DNA of 15,770 nt from Geobacter sp. UBA6151 (GTDB taxonomy: Bacteria > Desulfobacterota > Desulfuromonadia > Geobacterales > Pseudopelobacteraceae), in assembly GCA_002423105.1 (NCBI GenBank), contig DIUT01000002.1, forward strand, positions 1-15,770. The letters run 5' to 3'. The first letter of the stretch is position 1; each line of letters begins with the position of its first letter. The notes under the pieces were generated by a model. The model was not told where the DNA came from, did no database searches, and saw only the letters and a list, made by a program, of their open reading frames with translations. The position numbers and the translations under genes were made by a program. Below are positions 6,387 through 14,122 of this stretch, piece by piece.

Positions 6387-7676
6387 ATGAACAACGACCT
6401 GATGGAAAAACTGAAAATCCTGGCCGATGGAGCAAAGTACGACGTCTCCTGCTCCTCCAGCGGCAGTTCCCGCGCCAACAACGGCGGCATCGGCAACGCC
6501 GCTTCCTGCGGCATCTGCCATAGCTGGACCAGCGATGGCCGCTGCGTCTCCCTGCTCAAAATCCTGATGACCAACCGCTGCATCTACGACTGCGCCTACT
6601 GTGTCAACCGCAGCAGCAACGATACCCAACGGGTAGCCCTGACCCCGCAGGAGGTGGCTGAGCTGACCATCGGCTTCTACCGCCGCAACTACATTGAAGG
6701 GTTGTTCTTAAGCACCGGCGTGGTCCGCTCCCCGGACTACACCATGGAACTGCTGATCGAAGCGGTGCGCACCCTGCGCAGCGAGTACCGTTTCAACGGC
6801 TACATCCATATGAAGCTGGTGCCGGGGGCTGACCCGCTGCTGGTGCAAGAGGCCGGGCTGTTGGCCGACCGGATCAGCGTCAACCTGGAGCTGCCCACCC
6901 GGGAAAGCCTGGCCCTGCTGGCGCCGGACAAGAGCCGCGACGCCGTGGTGGGGCCGATGCGCCAGGTAAGCAGCCTGATCGTCACCAACCGGGCCGAGCG
7001 GAAACAATCGCGCAAGGTACCCCGCTTCGCCCCGGCCGGGCAGAGCACCCAGTTGATCGTGGGAGCCACCCCGGACACCGACCGTCAGATTGTCACCCTT
7101 TCCGAACAGCTCTACCAACGGCTGGACCTGAAGCGGGTCTACTACTCGGCCTTCATCCCGGTAATGAGTGACAGCCGCCTGCCTGCCTTGCCCTTCTCAC
7201 CGCTGCGGCGCGAACACCGGCTGTACCAAGCCGACTGGCTGCTGCGCTACTACGGTTTTTCTGCCCATGAACTGCTGGACGAGACCACACCCAACCTGGA
7301 CAGCGAGCTTGACCCCAAGACCGGCTGGGCCCTGCGCCACCTGGAGCTGTTTCCGGTGGAGGTCAACCGGGCCAATTACGAGGAACTGCTGCGGGTACCG
7401 GGAATTGGCGTCCGCTCCGCCCAACGGATTATCCGGGCACGTCGGCAAGGGCATCTGGGGATTGATGAGCTGATCCGGCTGGGAGTGGTGATGAAGCGGG
7501 CACAGTATTTCGTCACCGCCAGGGGGCGTTACGCCGGGGATATCCGGCTGGAAAGCGGGCTGTTGCGCGGCAGACTGGTGGAGCCGTCGCAGAAGAAAGT
7601 GGTCCGGCAGATGAGCCTGCCCTTTGAGACACAGGGAGCTGATGAGACCGCCAGCGCCGTGACCGGAGAGCTGTGA
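6387..7676 (+). CDS. Putative DNA modification/repair radical SAM protein (rSAM linked to UDG)
   Basis: A 429-residue radical SAM enzyme. The [4Fe-4S] motif CX3CX2C is at Cys65, Cys69 and Cys72 (NRCIYDCAYCVNR). Further cysteines precede it (Cys22, Cys41, Cys44, Cys53), and the segment SCSSSGSSRANN then CGICHSW is characteristic of the TIGR03916-type family. The C-terminal part holds a helix-hairpin-helix DNA-binding motif, LLRVPGIGVRSAQRI (around residues 335-350), giving the 'modification/repair' name. It is normally encoded next to a DUF4130/TIGR03915 protein, which here follows with a 1-bp overlap. The reaction is not established; the context predicts work on DNA or a nucleobase. The ATG at 6387 lacks a ribosome site, but the following MEKLKILADGAKYDVSCSSS is the conserved N-terminus. 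Confidence 0.88.
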   Translation: MNNDLMEKLKILADGAKYDVSCSSSGSSRANNGGIGNAASCGICHSWTSDGRCVSLLKILMTNRCIYDCAYCVNRSSNDTQRVALTPQEVAELTIGFYRRNYIEGLFLSTGVVRSPDYTMELLIEAVRTLRSEYRFNGYIHMKLVPGADPLLVQEAGLLADRISVNLELPTRESLALLAPDKSRDAVVGPMRQVSSLIVTNRAERKQSRKVPRFAPAGQSTQLIVGATPDTDRQIVTLSEQLYQRLDLKRVYYSAFIPVMSDSRLPALPFSPLRREHRLYQADWLLRYYGFSAHELLDETTPNLDSELDPKTGWALRHLELFPVEVNRANYEELLRVPGIGVRSAQRIIRARRQGHLGIDELIRLGVVMKRAQYFVTARGRYAGDIRLESGLLRGRLVEPSQKKVVRQMSLPFETQGADETASAVTGEL

Positions 7677-8425
7677 TGGGCAGTTCCTGTTGTTATGATG
7701 GTACCCTGGGCGGTCTGCTCACCCTGCTGGCACGCCTGCCCGCTGCTGCTGATTTGCCGGACAGCATCGCGACCCAACCGCCCGTGCAGCAGGGACTTTT
7801 CAGCAACACCGTCACCGTGGAAACCGACCCGGAGCTTGCAGAACAGTACTGGCAGAAACTGCACCACCGCCTGGGATCGGCTGGGCTCACACCGGTACGC
7901 TCCGCCTTTCTGGCCGACCACCCGCAAAAAGACCTGCTCATCTGCCGCTACCTGCTGTTAGGGATGCAGGAAGGCCGCAGGGTAAGCAACATGCTGGCCC
8001 ACCCGCAGGTGTCACCGCTGCTCAAACTGGCCCAACAGGTCAACCGCGAGGCCCACCGCTACCTGGGCTTTGTCCGCTTCCGGGAGGTAACCGGCGGTTT
8101 TTATTACGCAGCACTGGCCCCGGACCACCGGGTACTGTTATTGATCGCCCCCCATTTTGCTGCGCGTTTCCGCGACCAGCAGTGGGTGATCCACGATTGC
8201 AGACATGGCGAGGGAATTGTCTTTGACCGGCACCGCCAACAGTGGCTGCTGCTGCCGATGGAAACCAGCGCCGAGCCAGAGTTTACCCCGCAGGAAGAGC
8301 AGTTCCAGCAGTTGTGGCAGAGCTATTTTGCAACGCTGGCCATTGAAGAGCGGAAAAACCTGAAGTTGCAACAGAGTAAGGTACCGCTGAAGGTGCGGCC
8401 CTGGTTGACGGAGTTTGGGAGGTGA
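7676..8425 (+). CDS. DUF4130/TIGR03915-family DNA metabolism protein, without the UDG domain
   Basis: A 249-residue partner of the preceding radical SAM protein. Hallmarks are the N-terminal YDGTLGGLLTLL (the 'fragment of DNA-metabolism protein' opening), the middle GMQEGRRVSNMLAHPQV, and VNREAHRYLGFVRFREV with GGFYYAALAPDHRVLLLIAP HF, plus WVIHDCRHGEGIVFD. In many bacteria this domain is fused to a family-4-like uracil-DNA glycosylase (UdgX type). Here the protein ends at the DUF4130 part, after WLTEFGR, and no glycosylase follows. The start is ATG 7676, overlapping the upstream TGA as TGATG, with GGAG at 7665-7668 (7-nt spacing); translation is probably coupled. It likely acts with the radical SAM enzyme on DNA in the cytosol. 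Its biochemical role is not known. Confidence 0.87.
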   Translation: MGSSCCYDGTLGGLLTLLARLPAAADLPDSIATQPPVQQGLFSNTVTVETDPELAEQYWQKLHHRLGSAGLTPVRSAFLADHPQKDLLICRYLLLGMQEGRRVSNMLAHPQVSPLLKLAQQVNREAHRYLGFVRFREVTGGFYYAALAPDHRVLLLIAPHFAARFRDQQWVIHDCRHGEGIVFDRHRQQWLLLPMETSAEPEFTPQEEQFQQLWQSYFATLAIEERKNLKLQQSKVPLKVRPWLTEFGR

Positions 8426-8449
8426 CGTGCCTCTCCACCTGCCTCATCA

Positions 8450-9067
8450 TCAACCTGCATGCTTTTCCATCAGCCGCAATCCCTGATCCGTCATCCGGCA
8501 GCGAACTGTTTGCCGCACCAGTTCGTTCCCCCGACGCAAGGTCTCTTCAGTGATTTCCTCTCCCCCCACCTCCAGATAGTTGAGCCAGAAGAGGGTCAAG
8601 AGCCATATCTCTTCGGTGAAAAGATTCAGTTCATCCTCAGGCATCGACCGGAGCATGCCTTGGGCAACACTGCTTGCAATTGAATGGCGGATCAACTGTA
8701 GCATTGCCTGGTGTACCTTGATGTGCCGTTCACGGAGCAGCGGGTCGTTGAGTATGAATACGGTCAGCTCCCGCTTGAAAAAGCGGTAGCGCCAGTTGAA
8801 ACGCTGGATCATCAGGAACGTTTCTTCCATGGCAGCGAGAGAGCCAGCGGGGTGCAGGGCGATTATCTGCTGGTAATCGTCAAATCCCACTCTGTCCATC
8901 TGATCGAAGATTGCACGGATGATCTCTGCCTTGTTACGGAAATGATAATAGAGATTACCGGGACTGATATCCATGGCAGCGGCAATATGGTTGGTAGTGA
9001 CCGCATGGGTACCCTTTTCGTTGAAGAGGGCAATGGCGGTTTCGATAATCCGTTCCTTGGTGGTCAT
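8450..9067 (-). CDS. TetR/AcrR-family transcriptional regulator
   Basis: A 205-residue regulator with a typical N-terminal TetR helix-turn-helix: RIIETAIALFNEKGTHAVTT followed by NHIAAAMDISPGNLYYHFRNK (residues about 6-46). The remainder is a mostly helical ligand-binding and dimerisation domain of normal length, with an aromatic stretch WLLTLFWLNYLEV. It should act as a dimeric repressor of its own operon, released by a small ligand of unknown identity. It is the second gene of a minus-strand pair, 24 bp after the B12-radical SAM gene. No Shine-Dalgarno precedes the ATG at 9067; a 4-codon ORF (9078-9064) with a weak GAGG upstream ends on this start, so re-initiation is possible. The TAGAGT repeats at 10464-10497 upstream of the pair are the obvious candidate operator. 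Confidence 0.9.
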   Translation of the reverse strand: MTTKERIIETAIALFNEKGTHAVTTNHIAAAMDISPGNLYYHFRNKAEIIRAIFDQMDRVGFDDYQQIIALHPAGSLAAMEETFLMIQRFNWRYRFFKRELTVFILNDPLLRERHIKVHQAMLQLIRHSIASSVAQGMLRSMPEDELNLFTEEIWLLTLFWLNYLEVGGEEITEETLRRGNELVRQTVRCRMTDQGLRLMEKHAG

Positions 9068-9091
9068 GGCGAGAGCATACGTTGAACCGCC

Positions 9092-10450
9092 TCAGTAATC
9101 AAGGTGGGCAGCACGTACCCGTTTGAGAAACGTCCCGAATAGTCGCATTCTGAGCAACAGACCGTGCCAGCCGAACTTGAGCAATGTCGGCAGCGAGCGG
9201 TGTAACGGCACTGCTCCGGCGTATAGCCCGGCCAACTCATCATAGAACTCGGGCAAGGGAAGCCTGGTCGGCAGCAGGGCATGGAGCATGTCGTACAGTT
9301 CCGGCCTGGTGGAGAGGAGTTCCGCCTCCCGCGTCGCATGGAGTTCGGTTCCGGGTAGTGGCGTCATCACGGTGAAAGTGGCATGGTTCAGTTTCAGCTT
9401 CCTGATGTAGGCGGTCAGTGTGCGGAAATCTTCACGAGAATAGTCCGGATCGACCATAAACGAGGCGTACATCATTACTCCCAGTTCCTTGAGAATCCGG
9501 GCTGCCTGTATCTGCTGGTCGCTGGTTACCCCCTTTTTCATTGCCGCCAAACGCGCATCGGAGAAATCTTCCATGCCGACAAACACTTGCGCCAACCCGA
9601 TTCCCGCCCATTTGCGGAACAACTCCGGATGGCGCACTATGGTATCGACACGGGCGTAGAGGAAATAGTTCTTGCGGATGCCTGCTGCCTTGATCCTGTC
9701 GGCCAGCCGATCCATTCGCCTGGTGTCGCACATTGACTCATCGTCGCAGAAGAAGACGTTGGACTCTTTAATGGTGAGAAGTTCTTCAACGACACTATCC
9801 GGATCGCGCCGCAGATAATTGCCGCCGGTTATGGCCCACAGGGCGCAGAAAGAGCAGCGGGCTGTGCACCCGAGGGAGGTGCGAATGGATGCAAGCGGTT
9901 TGAACCATTCACTGAAGTAGCTTTTCCTATAGCGCTCCGTCAGGTCCCGCGCCGGCAATGGCAGTTCGTCCAGCGGCGGGTAGGGGCGTGATGGAGTGAA
10001 GAGCATCCCCGCTGGAGACGGAATACCAAGGCCTGAAATCTCTCGTAATGGCCGGCCGGTTTGCTTTGCAGACAAAAGTTCGCACAGTGTCACCGTGCCC
10101 TCGCCGATCACAACTGCATCGAAGGTGCTGTCATTGAAATCGGCCGGTCGAACTGTTGCATGGTGTCCCCCCACAACCAGTAAGACTTCCGGCAGTTGTG
10201 CCCTTACCTCCACCGCTATCCGCCGAACGATATTTACCTGGCTGGTGAAGGCAGTAACTCCTACCATGTCGGGCCGAAAATCTGCAACAGTACCAATAAT
10301 GTCTGACTCCAGCCGGGCATCAAGCAGCACTACTTCGTGGCCATTATTGCGGGCGGCAGCACCCAGGTACTCCAACGCCAGCGGTTCGAACAGGTAGACC
10401 TGGTCCATCAGAGGGTAATGGCTGGGGGGTTGGATGAGGAGAATTTTCAT
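9092..10450 (-). CDS. B12-binding-domain radical SAM protein (HpnR-like)
   Basis: A 452-residue protein with an N-terminal cobalamin-binding Rossmann domain (residues about 1-130: KILLIQPPSHYPLM, the RPDMVGVTAFTSQVNIV segment, LLVVGGHHATV) and a radical SAM domain (about 185-390) with CX3CX2C at Cys195, Cys199 and Cys202 (SLGCTARCSFC). This is class B radical SAM methyltransferase architecture. The later segments TPLPGTELHATREAEL and LLPTRLPLPEFYDELAGLY resemble hopanoid C-3 methylases (HpnR) and close relatives, suggesting methylation of an unactivated carbon in a lipid or natural product. This is inference; the substrate is unknown. The ATG at 10450 is chosen over a GTG at 10459, because AGGAGG lies at 10464-10459, 8 nt before the ATG and overlapping the GTG. 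It is the first gene of an operon with the TetR regulator. Confidence 0.88.
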   Translation of the reverse strand: MKILLIQPPSHYPLMDQVYLFEPLALEYLGAAARNNGHEVVLLDARLESDIIGTVADFRPDMVGVTAFTSQVNIVRRIAVEVRAQLPEVLLVVGGHHATVRPADFNDSTFDAVVIGEGTVTLCELLSAKQTGRPLREISGLGIPSPAGMLFTPSRPYPPLDELPLPARDLTERYRKSYFSEWFKPLASIRTSLGCTARCSFCALWAITGGNYLRRDPDSVVEELLTIKESNVFFCDDESMCDTRRMDRLADRIKAAGIRKNYFLYARVDTIVRHPELFRKWAGIGLAQVFVGMEDFSDARLAAMKKGVTSDQQIQAARILKELGVMMYASFMVDPDYSREDFRTLTAYIRKLKLNHATFTVMTPLPGTELHATREAELLSTRPELYDMLHALLPTRLPLPEFYDELAGLYAGAVPLHRSLPTLLKFGWHGLLLRMRLFGTFLKRVRAAHLDY

Positions 10451-10463
10451 GACAGACACCTCC

Positions 10464-10506
10464 TAGAGTTATTACTCTATTTAGTGCATTTACTCTAATA
10501 CCGCAA
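10464..10506 (-). promoter_or_regulatory. Promoter/operator region of the B12-rSAM/TetR pair with repeated TAGAGT half-sites
   Basis: TAGAGT-TATT-ACTCTA (10464-10479) is a perfect 6-bp inverted repeat. The half-site recurs as TTACTCTA at 10490-10497, an 18-bp step from the copy at 10472-10479, so there are three half-sites in 34 bp. A possible minus-strand promoter overlaps them: -35 TTGCGG (10506-10501), 17-bp spacer, -10 TAAATA (10483-10478). Placement directly before the ribosome site of a gene co-transcribed with a TetR regulator fits autorepression. Confidence 0.5.
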
Positions 10507-10748
10507 GTTTCATTTCAACGGCCATACCTCCTTCCGTGATCTGCGCACCGAAATAATCCTGTTAATGAGGTGACGCCAATCACATTATTTACCTGACCTT
10601 TGTTGTATTTTGACAACACCTACTTGAACTCCAACAGAAAGCCCAACCAAGATGCGTGCCCATCTTAATGATCCATGGAGCATTTTCCCTGCCGGCCCAA
10701 CATCCTGCTCCCCGGCTTGCAGTCTGCGTCACAACATGAGGGTCGGCC
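10507..10748. other. Intergenic region before the serine hydrolase, with one short hairpin
   Basis: No convincing gene was found here. TGTTGT (10601-10606) and ACAACA (10613-10618) form a perfect 6-bp inverted repeat with a 6-nt loop. TTGACA-like sequence (10610-10615) overlaps it but has no good -10 in the plus direction. A 54-codon ORF starting near 10652 overlaps the next gene in another frame and looks spurious. The promoter for 10749 must lie here but could not be fixed. Confidence 0.35.
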
Positions 10749-12083
10749 GTGCGTCTTCTACGAATCTTTGCCATAACATGCCTGCTGGTTGTCCCCACGA
10801 TCCTTTTTGCAGATGAGGAAATCCCGATTGCCGGGCGCGTCACCATCGATGAGCTCCTGGACAGTGCTGTTTCACGCAAGCTTATCTCCGGCGGGGTTGT
10901 CGTGATAGGTAATCATGCGGGCATACTCCGGACCATCGCCCGGGGGCGGCTTAATGCGAATCCGGCAGCTCCTCCGCTCACCGAACATACGATCTTCGAT
11001 GTCGCATCCCTGACCAAGGTCATCGCCACCGCTCCGGCTGTGATGAAGCTGCTGGATCAGGGGCGCATCTCTTTGCTGGACCCGCTCAGCCGCTGGTTTC
11101 CCGAATTCAGGGGCTCCGCTCGGGAAGAGATCACTATCCTCAGTCTGCTGACTCATACCTCCGGGCTTGATGACTTCAATCTGGTGGTCAAAAGAACCAT
11201 GAACACCGCTATCAGGAAGGCAGCGGCGCAACCACAAAGACCCGGAAGTCGCTTTCATTATGCCGACATCAACTTTATCCTGTTGGGTGAACTGGTGCGG
11301 CGAGTATCAGGCAGCCCGCTGAACGTTTTCTGCCGGAAACAACTCTATGAACCGCTCGGGCTCCAGGAGACAATGTTTCTGCCACCGGATCTTCTCGCCG
11401 GGACCATAGCCCCAACCTCAGGACGTTCCGTCGGGATCGTACAGGACCGTAATGCCCGCAGGCTGGGGGGTGTTGCCGGACATGCCGGTCTTTTCAGTTC
11501 GGCGCAGGATCTGGGCCAATACGCCCGCCTTTTGCTGGGGGGTGGAGATCTGGAGGGCAAACGCATCCTTTCCGCCCAGATCGTCTCCCAGATGACCGCA
11601 CCCTATTCCAGCGGCAGTGTAGTCCGCGGATTGGGATGGGACAGGCAATCTCCCTATTCTGCCCCCAAGGGTATTCTCTTCTCGGATAGTTCCTTCGGTC
11701 ACACCGGCTATAGCGGCTCATCCATCTGGATCGATCCAGAGCGGGACCTGTTCGTGATTCTACTGACAATCCGCAATAACTACCGTGATATCGGTATGTT
11801 CAACCAACTGCGCAGTGATGTTTCCACCATCGCCGTTGCCGACTTCAGCAGAACAGGAGACAACCTGGGTATTCTTCTGTCAGCGGAATCAGCCAGGGTC
11901 GTTGCAGCCCCGGCGAGGAAGTTTGTTTCCTCGCATAAAGGCAAACACACTGTTCATGCAAGCCTTAAAAAACAGTCCCGGAAACATGCCCACCGCCACA
12001 AGGGCAGGTCGGAAAGAAGAGTTGCCAAAGCCAGCGACACCGGACGCAGGGGCGGCAAGCGCACATTGAGAGCCGGAGCGTAA
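10749..12083 (+). CDS. Exported serine hydrolase, class-C beta-lactamase/PBP4*-like, with a basic tail
   Basis: A 444-residue protein of the beta-lactamase family (PF00144 type). Residues 1-21 form a signal peptide (RLLRIFAITCLLVVPTILFA), so it should act in the periplasm or be secreted. Catalytic motifs are visible: SLTK with Ser87 and Lys90; Tyr171 in FHYADINFILLGELV, where YAD replaces the usual YxN; and the third motif HTG at 318-320 (FGHTGYSGSSIWIDP). Such enzymes are beta-lactamases, D-amino-acid peptidases or esterases; the substrate is unknown. After about residue 385 comes a 55-residue tail with about 25 Lys, Arg or His and only two acidic residues, not part of the family. The start is GTG, with GAGGG at 10738-10742 and an in-frame stop at 10737-10739, so no longer start exists. 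It lies 22 bp before the FtsH gene, probably in one operon. Confidence 0.88.
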   Translation: MRLLRIFAITCLLVVPTILFADEEIPIAGRVTIDELLDSAVSRKLISGGVVVIGNHAGILRTIARGRLNANPAAPPLTEHTIFDVASLTKVIATAPAVMKLLDQGRISLLDPLSRWFPEFRGSAREEITILSLLTHTSGLDDFNLVVKRTMNTAIRKAAAQPQRPGSRFHYADINFILLGELVRRVSGSPLNVFCRKQLYEPLGLQETMFLPPDLLAGTIAPTSGRSVGIVQDRNARRLGGVAGHAGLFSSAQDLGQYARLLLGGGDLEGKRILSAQIVSQMTAPYSSGSVVRGLGWDRQSPYSAPKGILFSDSSFGHTGYSGSSIWIDPERDLFVILLTIRNNYRDIGMFNQLRSDVSTIAVADFSRTGDNLGILLSAESARVVAAPARKFVSSHKGKHTVHASLKKQSRKHAHRHKGRSERRVAKASDTGRRGGKRTLRAGA

Positions 12084-12105
12084 TAGCTCTGCTTGTGAGG
12101 ATAAA

Positions 12106-13878
12106 ATGAATATTGCGAAACGTGGACGGCTGTTAAAATTGTTGGTTTCTTTGGGCATTGTAGCCGGGATCGGTTACGGAATACATGTATGGCAGCAGTA
12201 TCAGGCCGACGAGAAGCTTCGCATCAGTTACACGGCTTTCGTCGACAAAGTGAATGCCGGCGAGATTCTTAAAGTCAGAACCGAAGGGGATGCCGTCATA
12301 GCCGAGGGGAAAGCGGGCGCAAGGTTCCTGCTCTTCCGGCCGGTGGATGCCGAGCTGTCAAAGCTGCTTATCGCCAAACAGGTCGACCTTTCCGCAAAAC
12401 CTCTTGCCGCCCAGTCCCGCTGGATCGAGCTTGGTCTGTTTCTCGTGGTGCTGGTTCCGGTCTTCCTGCTCGTGAAGAGGTTGGCAGTATTCAGCCGGAG
12501 CAAGGCCAAGCTCGTGGACGCCTCAGAGTCAAAAATCTTTTTTAGCGATGTGGCCGGGGCCCAAGAGGCCAAAGCCGAACTTCTGGAAACGGTCGAATTC
12601 CTCGGAAAGCCGGCCAGGTTCACCAGTCTGGGCGGAAAAATGCCTACCGGTGTGCTGCTTGTGGGGCCGCCGGGTACCGGGAAGACGCTGCTGGCGCGGG
12701 CCGTAGCCGGTGAAGCGGGGGTGCCGTTTTTTTCCATGTCCGGCTCCGAGTTTGTAGAGATGTATGTGGGGGTCGGGGCAATGAGGGTCAGAGACCTGTT
12801 TGCTCAAGGGAAAAAGGTCGCACCATGTATCATCTTCATCGACGAACTGGATGCCATCGGCCGTCGGCGCGATTCAGGATCGAACGGTTCGGGCGACGAA
12901 CGGAACCAGACGTTGAACCAGCTGCTGGTTGAGATGGACGGGTTTGCCGAAAACTCCGGCATAGTGGTCATTGCCGCTACCAACCGGCCCGAAGTGCTGG
13001 ATCCGGCGCTGCTCCGCCCGGGACGTTTTGACCGGCAGGTGGTGGTCGGCCCGCCGGATATCATGGGACGGGAAGAGATCCTCAAGGTACACACCCGCGA
13101 TGTGCCGCTCAGTGCGGAAGTCGACTTGCGTGTAATTGCCCGGGGGACTCCCGGCATGTCCGGCGCCGAACTGGCCAGCGTGGTGAATGAAGCCGCGATC
13201 CTCGCTGCCAGATTGAACAAACCTGACGTCGGCATGGCCGAGTTCGATGCTGCCAGGGACAAGGTGCTGATGGGGGCCGAGAAGAAGTCGATGGTTCTGT
13301 CGGAAAAGTCGAAATGGAGTACCGCCTACCACGAAGCCGGACACGTGATGGTCGCCAAGCTGGTCCCGGATTGTGATCCGGTGCACAAGGTGTCGATCAT
13401 TCCGCGGGGACGAGCACTGGGGGTTACCGTGCAGATTCCCGAGGAGGACATTCACTGCTACACCAGGGAGATGCTGGTCGGCCACATCAAGGTGCTTATG
13501 GGAGGGCGGGCAGCTGAAGAGCTCGTATTCAATACTACCACCACCGGCGCCGGGAACGACCTCGCCCGGGCAACGGATATGGCGCGAAAAATGGTCTGCG
13601 AATGGGGCATGTCCGCGGCGTTCGGTCCGGTCGCCTTCGGTAACCACGAAAGCACCGGTTCCGGCGATGAGAGCCCAACCAAAAAATTCAGCGATGCGAC
13701 CGCAGTGGAGATCGACGCGGAGATCAGGACGATTGTGACCAGCGCCTATGCCGATGTCAGCAAGCTTCTGCAGACGAACATGGGCTCTCTTAAGGCTCTG
13801 GCAACTGAACTCATCACCAATGAGACCCTGGGAAGCGCGGAAATAGACGCAGTTCTTTCCCTGCATCCAGAACAATAA
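12106..13878 (+). CDS. ftsH: ATP-dependent zinc metalloprotease FtsH, paralogue
   Basis: A 590-residue FtsH-type membrane protease. Two membrane segments (about 10-28 and 106-125) flank a short periplasmic domain. The AAA+ module holds Walker A GPPGTGKT (187-194), Walker B IIFIDELDAIG (Asp246, Glu247), and the second region of homology ATNRPEVLDPALLRPGRFDR with the arginine finger. The protease domain has HEAGH at 409-413 and the third zinc ligand Asp485 in TGAGNDLARAT. It degrades membrane and soluble proteins at the inner membrane as a hexamer. The pore loop reads FVEMYVGVGAMRVRDLF, with Tyr220 and a Met where most FtsH proteins have Phe and Ser (MFVGVGASRV). The shorter and diverged periplasmic part suggests an accessory paralogue rather than the housekeeping copy. 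The ATG has GTGAGG 5 nt upstream. Probably co-transcribed with the serine hydrolase. Confidence 0.93.
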   Translation: MNIAKRGRLLKLLVSLGIVAGIGYGIHVWQQYQADEKLRISYTAFVDKVNAGEILKVRTEGDAVIAEGKAGARFLLFRPVDAELSKLLIAKQVDLSAKPLAAQSRWIELGLFLVVLVPVFLLVKRLAVFSRSKAKLVDASESKIFFSDVAGAQEAKAELLETVEFLGKPARFTSLGGKMPTGVLLVGPPGTGKTLLARAVAGEAGVPFFSMSGSEFVEMYVGVGAMRVRDLFAQGKKVAPCIIFIDELDAIGRRRDSGSNGSGDERNQTLNQLLVEMDGFAENSGIVVIAATNRPEVLDPALLRPGRFDRQVVVGPPDIMGREEILKVHTRDVPLSAEVDLRVIARGTPGMSGAELASVVNEAAILAARLNKPDVGMAEFDAARDKVLMGAEKKSMVLSEKSKWSTAYHEAGHVMVAKLVPDCDPVHKVSIIPRGRALGVTVQIPEEDIHCYTREMLVGHIKVLMGGRAAEELVFNTTTTGAGNDLARATDMARKMVCEWGMSAAFGPVAFGNHESTGSGDESPTKKFSDATAVEIDAEIRTIVTSAYADVSKLLQTNMGSLKALATELITNETLGSAEIDAVLSLHPEQ

Positions 13879-14122
13879 GGGTCTGCGGGGTCAGGCTTCC
13901 AAGATGCTACTACCCTTGTTGGACGCACCTTCCAGATATTTCTTGATCAGAAGCCACCGGCTGATTTTGACATCTTTCGGAATGCATGCATTTGCTGGGC
14001 TTGTAGAAGGTAATACGGATAAGAGCGTTCGTACTTCACATAAATCTTTGTCGAAGGAAGTGGACTGATAATGACATGGAGTAAAGCATTTTGATCGTGG
14101 ATGCTATTATTGGATAAAACGG
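13879..14122. other. Intergenic stretch between convergent ftsH and the DUF2442-HTH gene
   Basis: No gene or classical terminator was recognised. The only structure noted is a perfect 12-bp palindrome, AATGCATGCATT, at 13981-13992. Minus-strand frames stay open for 50-60 codons but have no start with a ribosome site and resemble no family I know. Composition becomes more AT-rich from here to the right end. Confidence 0.4.

Noticed and set aside
10652..10816. A 54-codon plus-strand ORF upstream of and overlapping the serine hydrolase start
   Set aside because: No ribosome site, cysteine-rich random-looking product, and out of frame with a gene that has a signal peptide.
12874..13875. A 333-codon open frame antisense to ftsH
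   Set aside because: It lies wholly opposite a clearly conserved FtsH sequence, shows no recognisable family features and is explained by GC-rich codon bias on the coding strand.
13930..14120. Minus-strand open frames in the ftsH/DUF2442 gap as a gene remnant
   Set aside because: Translated in detail; no start with ribosome site and no resemblance to a family I know.
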